The notes: generated by a model from the letters alone, not told the origin. A stretch of 64,000 bases of DNA from Paracoccaceae bacterium (GCA_902631295.1 CACOXV010000001.1:1-64000); one strand, 5' to 3'; shown: positions 1 to 10,613, counted from the stretch's first letter. Translations and numbers: made by a program.

Positions 1-300
1 CATCATAGTTACTCCAAATTTCAGGCTTGGCTTCTGCATGAGGATCGACTGCTTCAACTTCAAAAAGCGCAGGTGTTTTAGCGGCCAAATCTTCAATATT
101 CTGTATTGCCGATTGCGCACTAACTAAGTTAAAGTCTACTTTACCCTTCAACATAAGACCTAAAACGCGCATATTATCTGAAATGTCGCTCATCGCTTTC
201 GTCCGCGCCGTCACAGCCTCACTTTCAATACTTGCAATAGAGTGCATTGCCGTGCCACAAATAATAAAGCCAGCTATGGTCAAATACTTTAATTGCATAA
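1..300 (-). CDS. Cytochrome c'/c-556 family protein, partial (runs off left edge)
   Basis: Not in ORF track. Manual minus-strand translation MQLKYLTIAGFIICGTAMHSIASIESEAVTARTKAMSDISDNMRVLGLMLKGKVDFNLVSAQSAIQNIEDLAAKTPALFEVEAVDPHAEAKPEIWSNYDD; signal peptide and class II cytochrome c pattern (R..M......M..LG.M.KGK.DF...A.PEIW). Heme motif would lie outside the window. Confidence 0.75.
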
Positions 301-416
301 TTTACCTCGCAATTTTATAAATTATTTAGTCGATCTTAAGCCAGTTGATTTCATTCAAGATGTTAATAGTAGGCGAAGTCTCCCCTTAGGCAACAATTTA
401 TAGTATTTGGAAAGGT

Positions 417-776
417 ATGATCAAAGTGGAAGCGAAGTGCATTCAAAAACAAATCAATAAGTTATGCGAAAACTACTCAAAACATACTGGAACAGAATTT
501 ACTAACTACTATGATCCAGATTTTTTAACATGGCTCGAAAAAATTAACCCTACTGAATTAAGCAAGAATAAGAAAGTTTATACATATATTGAAACAAGTA
601 AATTTGCTCAGGCTATTATGGATGCATACATGGCTTCTATGAATGACGTTTCAAAAAAACTGAATGATCAAGTATCAAAAAATTCTTATACTAAAGAGGA
701 AGTAATTGAAATTGTTTTTGAAGCGTTTAATGCGGCAAAAATGATTGGAGAGGGTCAAATCAAAAGTATTAAGTAG
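417..776 (+). CDS. Hypothetical protein
   Basis: 119-aa ORF, soluble, no family recognised. Confidence 0.55.
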   Translation: MIKVEAKCIQKQINKLCENYSKHTGTEFTNYYDPDFLTWLEKINPTELSKNKKVYTYIETSKFAQAIMDAYMASMNDVSKKLNDQVSKNSYTKEEVIEIVFEAFNAAKMIGEGQIKSIK

Positions 777-977
777 AGCCTTTCTCAGCTTGATGATTGT
801 ACTATTAACAGTAAATTTTATAAATTAGTTGATTTGTAGTCGAGGAAGATAAGCAACACAAATTACTGTTAAAAAAATATCTCTTGAAAAAATGACAGCG
901 TTTTGGTTCACTATTCTAGTTAGGTTTACCCTAACTTGGGCTATTTTAACGAGAAACCGATAGATGGGATTGTTCCT

Positions 978-2072
978 ATGGATAGACTTGCTACAACTTT
1001 TACCGGGCTTAATTTTGTTAATCCGTTTATTTTGGCATCAGCCCCACCAACAGAAAGTAAACGTAAAATCCTCAAAGCATTTGAGGCTGGTTGGGGTGGA
1101 GTTGTCACCAAAACGATCGGCTTGCACCCAGTAGAAAACGTTGCAGGCCCGAAGACAATATACCAACGCACAAGTGATATAAAACCATATGTATCAAGAA
1201 TGAAACGTGCCGATACAGTTTCTCATTCCTCATGGAATTGGGAACTGATTTCAGATCAGGCACTAGAAATATGGCTTCCTGATTTGGAAGAGATAAAGAA
1301 GACCTATCCAGATCGAATTGTTATTGCATCAATCATGGCTGGTGCTGGAAATGATGAGGAAATGAAAAACTGGCAAAAACTAGCAAGTGCCTGTGTAAGT
1401 GTTGGATGCGATGCTATTGAATTAAATATGTCATGCCCTCACATGGATCGTAAAGACATGGGAGCAAACATTGCAAATGATGAAGATATAATAAAAGATA
1501 TATTGAAAGCAGTCACAAGTGCCGTGGATGTACCAATATGGGTTAAACTCACACCATCGACCTCAAAACTCGTTGATGCAGCAAAGGTAGCGTATAATGC
1601 AGGTGGAGCTTCCATATCTTTATGCAATACCTTTCCATCTCTGCCACTAATGGATCCAGAAACAATGAAGTTCGAAGTTGAGGTTGATGGATTAGTAACT
1701 TCTGGAGGTCTCGGCGGCTTAGCCATATTGCACCAGGCATTACAACGTGTTTCTGACATTTCTAAAGCCTGCCCGGATGGCGCTATTTCCGGGATAGGGG
1801 GAATACGGGGATTTCGCGAGGCCTTTAATTTTATTGTGCACGGCGCCGGCAACTTGCAAGTTTGTACGGCTGCAATGGAAGAAAAAGGGAGTGGAGGGGT
1901 CGGCATTAAGCTGATTCAAGAACTGAAAGATGATCTAGCGGAGTACTTGGAGCGCAAAGGGCACTCATCAATTGAAGAGCTCCGTGGTATAGCTAGTGAC
2001 AGAATTGTTGAACATGCTCAAGTAAGAAGAAAGAGCGGTGCTTACAATGGCGGTTATGCAAAAGCATCTTAG
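978..2072 (+). CDS. Dihydroorotate dehydrogenase/PreA-like FMN enzyme without C-terminal ferredoxin domain
   Basis: FVNPFILASAPPT, GWGGVVTKTIG, ELNMSCPH, PIWVKLTPS motifs; ATG at 978 preferred over TTG at 936. Confidence 0.8.
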   Translation: MDRLATTFTGLNFVNPFILASAPPTESKRKILKAFEAGWGGVVTKTIGLHPVENVAGPKTIYQRTSDIKPYVSRMKRADTVSHSSWNWELISDQALEIWLPDLEEIKKTYPDRIVIASIMAGAGNDEEMKNWQKLASACVSVGCDAIELNMSCPHMDRKDMGANIANDEDIIKDILKAVTSAVDVPIWVKLTPSTSKLVDAAKVAYNAGGASISLCNTFPSLPLMDPETMKFEVEVDGLVTSGGLGGLAILHQALQRVSDISKACPDGAISGIGGIRGFREAFNFIVHGAGNLQVCTAAMEEKGSGGVGIKLIQELKDDLAEYLERKGHSSIEELRGIASDRIVEHAQVRRKSGAYNGGYAKAS

Positions 2073-2289
2073 ACTATACAAGGTTTAAACTTGCAGACAC
2101 TTCTTTAGTCAGAACCTACCAGAGCCCAAGTAATGGTATCTTTTAAGTTGATTAAGATACCTATGTGTTGTGAAAGCCTTGCAAGACTTTATTTTGCGGA
2201 CATAACTTATTCGGCAACTAATACATTATTTGTACTTTAAAAATTAAAAATCTAATTGCTTAGATAATTGATAAAGATTGGAGATTACG

Positions 2290-2577
2290 ATGGGAAAAAA
2301 ACTAAGTGTAATTCGTTTCAAGCCAAAGCCTGAACATTACGAGACATTTTTGAATGATGTAATTGAAAACGGGAAGGATCGTGATCCGCAATACCCACAC
2401 TTTTGTGTAAGGGCGGGAGATGAAGTAATTGCAGTAGTTATAAGAGATGCGGATAATTTTGAGCAAAGTGCTCAAGAAGGTGTTGTTAATTGGTTAGACG
2501 AGAGAAGGTCAATGCTGCAGGAATATGATCCAGTAAACCGTCATACAATTCCTTTATCTGGCGATCTCGTTGAGTAA
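2290..2577 (+). CDS. Small conserved protein, paralogue of 12397..12711
   Basis: ATG 2290 preceded by GGAG; shares IRFKPKPE...F / NWLD with 12397 ORF. Confidence 0.65.
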   Translation: MGKKLSVIRFKPKPEHYETFLNDVIENGKDRDPQYPHFCVRAGDEVIAVVIRDADNFEQSAQEGVVNWLDERRSMLQEYDPVNRHTIPLSGDLVE

Positions 2578-2723
2578 CTTACAAAATTTGTGGCACAACA
2601 TTAATCTCAACTCAGCGAAGTCTCTTAAGGAAAGACTGTGCAATATTGCTGCGGCTGAAACTAAATTTACCAATAGACGAGCTAGGGCCAAGACCCGTTT
2701 GGCAAGTCTAATTTAAGCTTAAT

Positions 2724-3905
2724 TTAGCTCGTAATGTCATAAGCGCGCTCACCATGGGCACTCAGGTCTAATCCTGTAGTCTCAGATTCCTCGTTAACTC
2801 GGAACTGCGTGAGCGCCCCAACAACTTTGATCAATACAGTAGTAACAGCTACTGTAAATATACCCACAATTACCAAAGCACCTAACTGGGCCATCCAAGA
2901 GCCAGCACCAAAAACTGCAATCATAACTGTTCCAAAGATACCACCCACACCATGCACAGCAAAAACATCGAGTGTATCGTCTATATTTAATATATTGCGT
3001 ACTAAGTTGACACTTTCCTGGCAAAGCACCCCAGCAACTGCACCAATAATAAGCGCCTCGATAGGCCCAACAAATCCTGATGCAGGAGTAATTGACGCTA
3101 GCCCCGCTATAGTGCCTGTTACAAGCCCAACTAAAGAAGCTTTTCCATATTTAATACGCTCCCAAGCAGCCCAACTCAATGAGGCTGTTGCAGCGGAAAT
3201 GTGCGTGACAGTTAACGCCATTGCTGCACCTCCATCTGCTGCTAGTTGTGAACCTCCGTTGAAACCGAACCAGCCAACCCATAGCATTGCTGCTCCTATC
3301 ATAACGTATCCGGGGTTGTGGGGAGGTTTTGTCTTGTTTTTGCGAGACCCAAGAAAAAACGCTAGTACCAGAGCTGCAAGTCCTGCTGTTTCGTGTACAA
3401 CTATGCCACCTGCGAAGTCTTTCACACCTATTCCACCCAAAATACCGCCATCACTAAGCATCCCACCGCCCCAAATCCAATGGACGACGGGCGCGTAACA
3501 TATCAACATCCACAAACCAGAGAAAGTCAAAACAAATGCAAATCCTACACGTTCAACATATGCCCCAACAATAAGTGCTGGGGTTATAATTGCAAAAGTC
3601 ATTTGAAAAGCAAAAAATAGAATTTCTGGTAACGTTCCACTGAGGCTATCTATCTTGACACCCGACAAGAAAATTTTGTCCAAGCCACCCCAATAACCAC
3701 CTTCGCTACTTCCAAAGGCAATTGAATAGCCAAACGCGAACCATAAAACACTCATCAAACAGGCTATCGCATAACAATGCATGAATACGCTCAGCACGTT
3801 TCGTGCGCGGACGAGACCACCGTAAAAAAGAGCCAGGCCTGGCAATGTCATAAAAAGTACAAGCGCCGTTGCAACAATAATCCACGCTGTATCTGCTCCA
3901 TTCAT
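2724..3905 (-). CDS. amtB: Ammonium transporter
   Basis: Amt family sequence: NGADTAWIIVATALVLFMTLPGLALFYGGLVR, VHETAG, VHGVGGIFGT. Confidence 0.95.
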   Translation of the reverse strand: MNGADTAWIIVATALVLFMTLPGLALFYGGLVRARNVLSVFMHCYAIACLMSVLWFAFGYSIAFGSSEGGYWGGLDKIFLSGVKIDSLSGTLPEILFFAFQMTFAIITPALIVGAYVERVGFAFVLTFSGLWMLICYAPVVHWIWGGGMLSDGGILGGIGVKDFAGGIVVHETAGLAALVLAFFLGSRKNKTKPPHNPGYVMIGAAMLWVGWFGFNGGSQLAADGGAAMALTVTHISAATASLSWAAWERIKYGKASLVGLVTGTIAGLASITPASGFVGPIEALIIGAVAGVLCQESVNLVRNILNIDDTLDVFAVHGVGGIFGTVMIAVFGAGSWMAQLGALVIVGIFTVAVTTVLIKVVGALTQFRVNEESETTGLDLSAHGERAYDITS

Positions 3906-4264
3906 TTGCCTAATTCCTTTTCAATTGATTGCACGCCGCCTGAGATCTCAGAAATGATCAAAAAAAAAGCAGATGACGTTAAAATTAATACAAATATATG
4001 CATTTGTTCACAAAATGCCTAAATTTTATGCGTAAAATTGGAAAAAGTTTGAAATTTATGCAAATTTAAAACTACGTTTGCACCTTATTTATTAAGAGGA
4101 GCAAACACCCGCTATTTGCTATTGGAAACTTAATTGGCTTTGAAAGTCTATTACCCAAGTTGACTCAATTAAAGCATGAAGCTGATAAAATTAAGGGCAA
4201 ATATTTGCGGTGCTTCAGATAATTTTTATTATGACTTTTAACGTTAGATTTTTACCTTAGTAAA

Positions 4265-4504
4265 TTAACTTTCTTTGGTTAGTTTATTCCAATCTGCTTC
4301 AGATATTATTTCTGTTTTGCCTGTTTCAACCGACTTTAATGCACCCATCAACTGCTTCAGGGTGCCAGCTTTTTCCCACCTACCCTTAATTGAACCATCC
4401 GTATCTAGATTATAAGAGATTGTTTTTAATCGGCCCGACATGTCCTTATCTTCAAAAAAATTAAAGACATTATTACTACCAATTGGTCGAAAAAATACAG
4501 ACAT
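4265..4504 (-). CDS. Hypothetical protein
   Basis: 79-aa ORF adjacent to 4507 ORF, same strand. Confidence 0.45.
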   Translation of the reverse strand: MSVFFRPIGSNNVFNFFEDKDMSGRLKTISYNLDTDGSIKGRWEKAGTLKQLMGALKSVETGKTEIISEADWNKLTKES

Positions 4505-4506
4505 AA

Positions 4507-4722
4507 TTAAAGTAGATCAGGTCCAGATGAGTTAAGTTCTGCCATAATATTAGCCTTTAATATTAATGCCTTTACCATCTTCTCCGTCTTTGTGAGTTTA
4601 GTCCAGTCCACATTTAACGAACTGCAATATTCACAATTACATTGTTTTTGATGTCTAGGAAAAAAATTATTAAATCCATAATCTGGTATCATAAGATGTC
4701 TTCCGTAAGTAACCATGCTCAC
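4507..4722 (-). CDS. Hypothetical protein with Cys pair
   Basis: 71-aa ORF, KQCNCEYCSS motif; GTG start or ATG at 4716. Confidence 0.4.
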   Translation of the reverse strand: MSMVTYGRHLMIPDYGFNNFFPRHQKQCNCEYCSSLNVDWTKLTKTEKMVKALILKANIMAELNSSGPDLL

Positions 4723-4723
4723 T

Positions 4724-4784
4724 GCGCACTATTTATGTCGTGACACAATCTATGTACGTATCCCCTCGATGATTGGATCAAACT
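4724..4784. repeat. Intergenic repeat copy 1
   Basis: GCGCACTATTTATGTCGTGACACA...TACG...GATTGGATCAAACT. Confidence 0.7.
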
Positions 4785-4836
4785 GATATAAAATACTAAA
4801 TAATGGCTGAGCGGTGAATTTGAGAAAGGACGTTAA

Positions 4837-5430
4837 ATGGATTGGGATGAACGTTATTCAATTGATGAATACCTATTTGGTAAAGAACCCGCACAGGCTC
4901 TTTTAAGGAATGAAGAACACTTGGTGTCAGGTGGCACTACATTAGTAATAGCTGATGGAGAAGGCAGAAACTCAGTATATTTAGCTAAGAAAGGCTTTAA
5001 GGTTACCGCCACAGACAATTCAATTGTTGCAAATCAGAAAGCAAAATCTTTGGCGTTGAGTGAAAATGTCGAAGTGGATTATAAATTGGAAGACTTCTTT
5101 GAGATAAAATGGACCGAAAAAAGCTATGATAATGTTGTAGGGATCTGCTTTCAATTTGTACCCAAAAACTTAATAGAGCCGGTTCTGTTGGGTTTACGTT
5201 CAGCAACAAAAAAAGGCGGCACATTGTTGATCCATGGGTATACACCTAAACAAATAGAATATGGAACCGGCGGACCAAAAGATAAATCACTCATGTATAC
5301 TAAAAATACGTTCACTAATTTATTTCATGAGTCAGAGATTTTTAAGCTCGAAGAATATGAAGCAACAATAAACGAGGGTATAGGCCATAGTGGGCGCTCA
5401 GCAATGATTGATTTCATCGGTAAGTTCTAA
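4837..5430 (+). CDS. SAM-dependent methyltransferase (TehB-like)
   Basis: WDERYS...YLFGKEP, VIADGEGRNSVYLAKKGFKVTATDNS motif I. Confidence 0.85.
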   Translation: MDWDERYSIDEYLFGKEPAQALLRNEEHLVSGGTTLVIADGEGRNSVYLAKKGFKVTATDNSIVANQKAKSLALSENVEVDYKLEDFFEIKWTEKSYDNVVGICFQFVPKNLIEPVLLGLRSATKKGGTLLIHGYTPKQIEYGTGGPKDKSLMYTKNTFTNLFHESEIFKLEEYEATINEGIGHSGRSAMIDFIGKF

Positions 5431-5513
5431 ACAAACTATCAGAAATACAGTAATCATCTCTTTTTATATTCCACCTCGTATTTATTTGATTTATTCTGAT
5501 TTAACGTTTTCAG

Positions 5514-6506
5514 CTAAGAATACATTTTCTTTTTTCGTTCGCGCGTTTTTTCTGATCCTTGTTGGGATCCGTCATGAAAAGAACCAAACCACCTATCCCA
5601 TGGCATTTCAACTGTTCCATAATTACACTCAAAATATCTGTGGTGAAGTTGATGAAAAAAGTCACCCATATTGGCCCGCTCTTTATTCGCAATGTATAAC
5701 TTTTCAAAACCTGAGTGAGAAAAAATGGGATGAATTGATTGCATGTAGCCGTGAAACATTACATGCAATGGATGGGTTGGTACGATGAAGTGGATTAGAA
5801 AGTTACTGTAGAAAATAAAATGCTCGATCGGATGCATAGAAATGCCTGACCACGGCCCAACGTTAATATTCCTGTGGTGCACAGCATGGGCAATTCGATA
5901 TAATGGTGGCCAGTGAAGTGCTCTATGAACCCAGTAAAAATGAAAACTCGCCCACAATATAAGAAAAGGAAACATTAAGAAAAACCAAATGATGTTATCT
6001 GGGAAGAGAAATGCTGGTGCGTAACCATTTGCCATAGCCCAAAAGAGACAACATTGCATCATTGACCACTGCGAAACACCGCTTACTAAGGTCCAAAACA
6101 TATTATCATGAACTTGGTTACGGAAACTAAAAATACCATTATTGGTTGCAGGTTGACGTGGATCAAACTTAAAATCGTTTTCTTGTCCTTTGAATTTATA
6201 GAGCCATAAATGCAGCATTCCTGCGCAAATTGTATGAGGGATAAGATTAGCAAACCATACTCTTATAATCCAATCCAATTGAAGCTTTTGCATAGCTTCT
6301 AAAGATGGTAGAATTGTGAAATACGCAGTAATGGCCAAAACTAACGCAAGGGTTGTCGTTGAAGCTGCTAACCAATATGAAGAGTACCACCGCAAAACTG
6401 CCATAAATTTTAAAGGTCGCTCAAATAAAGGATTTAAGGCAACTGGTCCGTCTGGACGGTGGTTCCAACGCTTAGCCTCACTATCTTTTTGATATTCGTT
6501 TTTCAT
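5514..6506 (-). CDS. Sterol desaturase/fatty acid hydroxylase family protein
   Basis: Histidine boxes HRALH, HAVHH, HQLHHRYFECNYG; multiple TM segments. Confidence 0.85.
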   Translation of the reverse strand: MKNEYQKDSEAKRWNHRPDGPVALNPLFERPLKFMAVLRWYSSYWLAASTTTLALVLAITAYFTILPSLEAMQKLQLDWIIRVWFANLIPHTICAGMLHLWLYKFKGQENDFKFDPRQPATNNGIFSFRNQVHDNMFWTLVSGVSQWSMMQCCLFWAMANGYAPAFLFPDNIIWFFLMFPFLILWASFHFYWVHRALHWPPLYRIAHAVHHRNINVGPWSGISMHPIEHFIFYSNFLIHFIVPTHPLHVMFHGYMQSIHPIFSHSGFEKLYIANKERANMGDFFHQLHHRYFECNYGTVEMPWDRWFGSFHDGSQQGSEKTRERKKKMYS

Positions 6507-6710
6507 GCAATATAAACCCAGCTAAGGCTGTTTGATAAAATAATTAGTTAAAGAAATTTATATCATATCTGCCTTATCCCGCCAAATATTTGTTTTGCAA
6601 CGGGCCTAACCATAAAATTTTATATTCTACATATAATTTTAATCCATTTTTCATTAGTCAACGTACTTAGGGTATAAAATTGTAGCCAACAATGATTAGG
6701 GACTTGTTTT

Positions 6711-6890
6711 ATGAAGACACGTTTGGATACGCTGCTATACGATGCTGTTCTAGCATATTGCATCGATAAAACTCTTCGGGGTTATGATCAGGCAATAGAG
6801 TATGGCCGAATAAGCGGTTTTTTTACAGTAGATAACCAACTTACCCCCCGTGGCAGAGACTTTGCTCAAACCCTAACTGATAGTAACTGA
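6711..6890 (+). CDS. Small protein (59 aa), paralogue of 11043..11261
   Basis: Not in track (<60 aa). MKTRLDTLLYDAVLAYCIDKTLRGYDQAIEYGRISGFFTVDNQLTPRGRDFAQTLTDSN aligns with VLRYCMDKTMGSYDKALAYGKLQGFFDGNKLTPIGRKIA. Confidence 0.7.
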   Translation: MKTRLDTLLYDAVLAYCIDKTLRGYDQAIEYGRISGFFTVDNQLTPRGRDFAQTLTDSN

Positions 6891-7200
6891 CAATAGTTAT
6901 TATTGCTCGAAGCTTTTAACCGAGCCACGTAAAAAATCTGTAATTAATGGAAGCTAAATTGTTAATTTGCCCTTTGATTTATTAAGGTAAATTTTCATCT
7001 ACTAACCTTAATTAGAGCTATAAATGACCAGCGGGTTTAATCCTGTTTGATTGGTCTACAATTATTTTTTAATTCAAATGTATCCATAATGCGATTTATC
7101 ACTGCCATTCGAAGCAACATCGGATTAAAACATGCATAAGCAGCCAGTTTCCCAGAAAACTTGAGCTAAGGATCTCGGCTATAAAAGGATAATTTTTTTC

Positions 7201-8190
7201 ATGAATTACTATAGCTCACCAAATTTTAACTTTTCAAAACGACGTTTCGAACACCCAAACGGTGAAAATAACAATAGAAAATTTTTACAAATTACTAAGG
7301 TAGCCTCTGAATATTTTTGCCGCGATTATGACGAACGGGAATACAAAGGGTTTCCAACAATAAATTCGTCTAAGGCTGAGCTAGCTCATTTTTCTGAAAA
7401 TGTAATGTGGGTAGGTCACTCAACAGTAATGATAAACCATAAAGGTATTACTGTTTTAACTGATCCACATTTTACGGGACGAGCTGGGCCATTTGGATTT
7501 ATGGGACCAAAACGAATTACATCACCTCCCTTTTTAATTGAAGACTTACCGAAGATTGATATCATTTTGATCAGTCATAATCACTATGATCATCTCGATA
7601 AGCAAACTATTATTCACCTTACAAAGCTCCAACCAGAAATAAAGTTTTTCGTACCATTAGGCTTGTCGGATATTTTGAAATCATTAGGGGTTAAGGACAT
7701 TGTCGAACTCGACTGGTGGCAGTCATTTGAGTATAAAAATATTTTTATTCACGCGACACGGGTTCAGCATTGGTCGAGGAGATCATTTTTTGACCGAAAT
7801 AAAACTTTGTGGTCAGGCTGGATGATAACTTGGGATAATTTCTCTTTCTACTTTGCAGGTGACTCCGGATATTCGAATGATTTTGTCAAAACTGCAAAAC
7901 TTTGTGGTAGTCCAACATTAGCTGCGATACCAATCGGGGCATATGAGCCTCGGGAATTTATGAAGGCGGCTCATATGAACCCCGAAGAAGCGGTAAAAGC
8001 CTTTCAAGATTTAAATACGAAATATGCTTTCGGTATTCACTGGGGCACATTTAAACTTACACTGGAGCTAATGGATGAGCCACCAATTCGCCTTAGAGAG
8101 TGTCTTAGCGATGCGGGAGTGCCTCAGAGAAAATTTAAATGTCTAGTGCATGGGGAGCAATGGGGAGACCCATTTGGAACTTGCAATTAA
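7201..8190 (+). CDS. MBL-fold metallohydrolase (NAPE-PLD/UlaG-like)
   Basis: WVGHSTVMI, TDPHF, SHNHYDHLD, FYFAGDSGYS, GIHWGTF motifs. Confidence 0.85.
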   Translation: MNYYSSPNFNFSKRRFEHPNGENNNRKFLQITKVASEYFCRDYDEREYKGFPTINSSKAELAHFSENVMWVGHSTVMINHKGITVLTDPHFTGRAGPFGFMGPKRITSPPFLIEDLPKIDIILISHNHYDHLDKQTIIHLTKLQPEIKFFVPLGLSDILKSLGVKDIVELDWWQSFEYKNIFIHATRVQHWSRRSFFDRNKTLWSGWMITWDNFSFYFAGDSGYSNDFVKTAKLCGSPTLAAIPIGAYEPREFMKAAHMNPEEAVKAFQDLNTKYAFGIHWGTFKLTLELMDEPPIRLRECLSDAGVPQRKFKCLVHGEQWGDPFGTCN

Positions 8191-8329
8191 ATGTGTCTTC
8201 AAAATACTTCAACATTACCATCACTAATCAATAGTATAGTTACCACGACTTAGCCAATAACTATAATTCGTATTATTATCCCTTTATAATCCAAAACACA
8301 CGAACCAGCGTAGTAAGAGTATAAGATTA

Positions 8330-8770
8330 ATGATCTTCATACTCGCCTTTATCCCATCCGTCTGCTTTTCGAATACAGACATAAGGGAAATGTACATTAG
8401 TGCCGTGGAAGACTTTTCAACCTGTGGGGTCGCACTGATGCCTTGGGGAAGTAGCGAATGGAGGCCTGATGAGGCTGAAAAACTATATGTTGAGAAAGCT
8501 AGAGTAAATCAAGACAGGATGAGATCTGAGATCGATAAAAATTTTTACACTGAGGCAAACTTACAAAAGTTGTTTGTTGAATTAACAGATGAGTTTTATC
8601 AAGAAACTTCCGACCTCACAAAACAGATCCAAGCTCTAGCTACGGATGATCATGATTTGATTTGGAGAAGACTTTTTGATTTAGAAAAGGATGCTCGTTT
8701 AATTCGAGATAAACTTGCTTCTGACTTCCGGCTTCATGCAGAAATAATAAAGATGTGCTCAAACAAATAG
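8330..8770 (+). CDS. Hypothetical secreted protein
   Basis: Hydrophobic N-terminus then charged alpha-helical body. Confidence 0.5.
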   Translation: MIFILAFIPSVCFSNTDIREMYISAVEDFSTCGVALMPWGSSEWRPDEAEKLYVEKARVNQDRMRSEIDKNFYTEANLQKLFVELTDEFYQETSDLTKQIQALATDDHDLIWRRLFDLEKDARLIRDKLASDFRLHAEIIKMCSNK

Positions 8771-8774
8771 ACTT

Positions 8775-8930
8775 CTACTTTTTTATTTTCACCCCTTGGG
8801 TAACAGTCATATTAAATTTTACAACCGGGTTACCAGGTTTTATGACCTGCTCACCTTTAATTAGTTGTTCGGCATAAAAATTACACCCGCTCAAAATTGA
8901 GAAGATTAGTAATGCAAAAAAACTCTTCAA
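8775..8930 (-). CDS. Small predicted lipoprotein (51 aa)
   Basis: Not in track. TTG start preceded by AAGGGG; LKSFFALLIFSILSGCNFYAEQLIKGEQVIKPGNPVVKFNMTVTQGVKIKK with lipobox LSGC. Confidence 0.6.
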   Translation of the reverse strand: MKSFFALLIFSILSGCNFYAEQLIKGEQVIKPGNPVVKFNMTVTQGVKIKK

Positions 8931-8944
8931 GTATTACCCCTTGG

Positions 8945-9073
8945 TCACAATCCCAAATTCCACATCCAAAGCGGTATTATGGCAAAGTGGAATAAAACAA
9001 TAATAAATAGCATTAAATACACTGTTCGTTTTTGAGGATTCATTTTCTTCACAAAAGATAGTTTTCTAATCAT
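8945..9073 (-). CDS. Small single-TM protein (42 aa)
   Basis: Not in track. MIRKLSFVKKMNPQKRTVYLMLFIIVLFHFAIIPLWMWNLGL; ATG immediately follows the TAG of 9074..9487. Confidence 0.5.
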   Translation of the reverse strand: MIRKLSFVKKMNPQKRTVYLMLFIIVLFHFAIIPLWMWNLGL

Positions 9074-9487
9074 CTACTTATCCATAAATTTTTCATTTAT
9101 ACTTGAAAAGTAAATCATTCCAACAATAAGACCCTGAGCAACAAAGAACAGGGGCGAAACAATATAAAAAATAAAAAGAAAAAATAGATCCTTCTCAACC
9201 TGCATGGGGTTCATTAACTCATTAACAAAACCCAAGATAATAAATATTAAGACTAATGGAGCCAATAGTTTTTTACCAAGTGTTTTAAACTTATAAAGCT
9301 GATAACAGGTGACTAAATACAGAGCAGAGAACATAGTAAAAAACACTCCACCTAGGTCTGTTAAATTATTGCTTAAGGCATTACCTGACTTACTTAATTG
9401 AACGGCTCCACCCCAAATAATTATCAGGATTAGAAAGGCCAATTTTAGCAAAATTATATTTTTGAAATAACGTTCAATCATCACCAA
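9074..9487 (-). CDS. Integral membrane protein, unknown function
   Basis: Four predicted TM segments. Confidence 0.6.
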   Translation of the reverse strand: MVMIERYFKNIILLKLAFLILIIIWGGAVQLSKSGNALSNNLTDLGGVFFTMFSALYLVTCYQLYKFKTLGKKLLAPLVLIFIILGFVNELMNPMQVEKDLFFLFIFYIVSPLFFVAQGLIVGMIYFSSINEKFMDK

Positions 9488-9494
9488 GTACCAA

Positions 9495-10613
9495 TTAACC
9501 CAAAAATTTAAATTTTAACGGGGATTTGGAGTAGCCATTGATCAACCAATTCAGGGGCGTAAATTTAATAAAAATATAATACAATATTACACAAATAGTA
9601 AAGCCGGTAATGACTGAGAGTGGTAGGATATTAATCTGGCTCAACCCTGCATTGTAAAATACGGCACTCATCATTGTGACCGGGATTATATGTATAATGT
9701 ACACAGGGTAAGAAAGCTCAACAAACCAACTAATAATCGCACTTTCCGATTGTATAAATTTGGAGCCTAATCCAATGAAAAGCAAACAAAATAAAATAGA
9801 GTTAGTTCCAATCATGACTGAGTTAAAAAACACAAGCAATGGATCGAACTGCATTTGTGCAACTTGTTTTAAACTATCCGCTTGTCCAATGGTAAGATGA
9901 TCCGAGTAAATTCGTACAAAGAATGTCAAGAGACAAAGAGTTCCTAATAACAAAATAGTTTTTGAGTTTTGCAATTTGATAAAAATATTTTGATTAGAGT
10001 ACAAAATTACACCTGCCAAAAAATATGAAAAGTAATAGAGCAAATTTCCAGGTTTAAGATCAAAGTAGGTGGTGGATGCCTTTAGTGCTGATGGGTGCCA
10101 CCAATTATTCAAAATATATGCTAAGGGCACTGTCGAAACCATAAATAAGGCAAGAAAATACAAGAGTTTTGGAGGTATATTTACACAGAGTGCATCCTTT
10201 ATGATCTTCAATCTGTATAAAAGAGAGAAGACCAAAACAAAAATCATTAGTTCATAAAGAAACCACAAATGTAGTGTTGTAAAATCGAAGTTTCCGTCTG
10301 AGATATCATATAGCGAGGAGAATAATAAGCATGTTAAAGCTACTCTTATCACGCGGTCCTTTAAGAATTGGGATGTACCTTTTCTTTCTATAACTAGAAT
10401 TGCGAAAAAACCTGATATTGAAAAAAATAAAGGCATCCGCCAACTGCTTATAAAACGGCCCATTATATTAACCCATTCTTCGGCTGGTGCGATAGTATCT
10501 ATTCCATAAACTTTCGCAAAATCGGGCGCCCAAAACAAAAGAGGAGCATGGATGACCAAACCCATCATCATTGCGAAGGCCCTTAAAAAATCTAAGTTAT
10601 GATATCGCTGCAT
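9495..10613 (-). CDS. Acyltransferase 3 family membrane protein
   Basis: RYHNLDFLRAFAMMMGLVIHA...SWRMPLFFSISGFFA, about 10 TM. Confidence 0.85.
   Translation of the reverse strand: MQRYHNLDFLRAFAMMMGLVIHAPLLFWAPDFAKVYGIDTIAPAEEWVNIMGRFISSWRMPLFFSISGFFAILVIERKGTSQFLKDRVIRVALTCLLFSSLYDISDGNFDFTTLHLWFLYELMIFVLVFSLLYRLKIIKDALCVNIPPKLLYFLALFMVSTVPLAYILNNWWHPSALKASTTYFDLKPGNLLYYFSYFLAGVILYSNQNIFIKLQNSKTILLLGTLCLLTFFVRIYSDHLTIGQADSLKQVAQMQFDPLLVFFNSVMIGTNSILFCLLFIGLGSKFIQSESAIISWFVELSYPVYIIHIIPVTMMSAVFYNAGLSQINILPLSVITGFTICVILYYIFIKFTPLNWLINGYSKSPLKFKFLG

Noticed and set aside
1439-1906. Antisense ORF inside the PreA-like gene
   Set aside because: Proline/serine-rich shadow ORF of a clear coding gene; same applies to other antisense track ORFs (e.g. 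2809, 21395, 28873, 45854, 51730).
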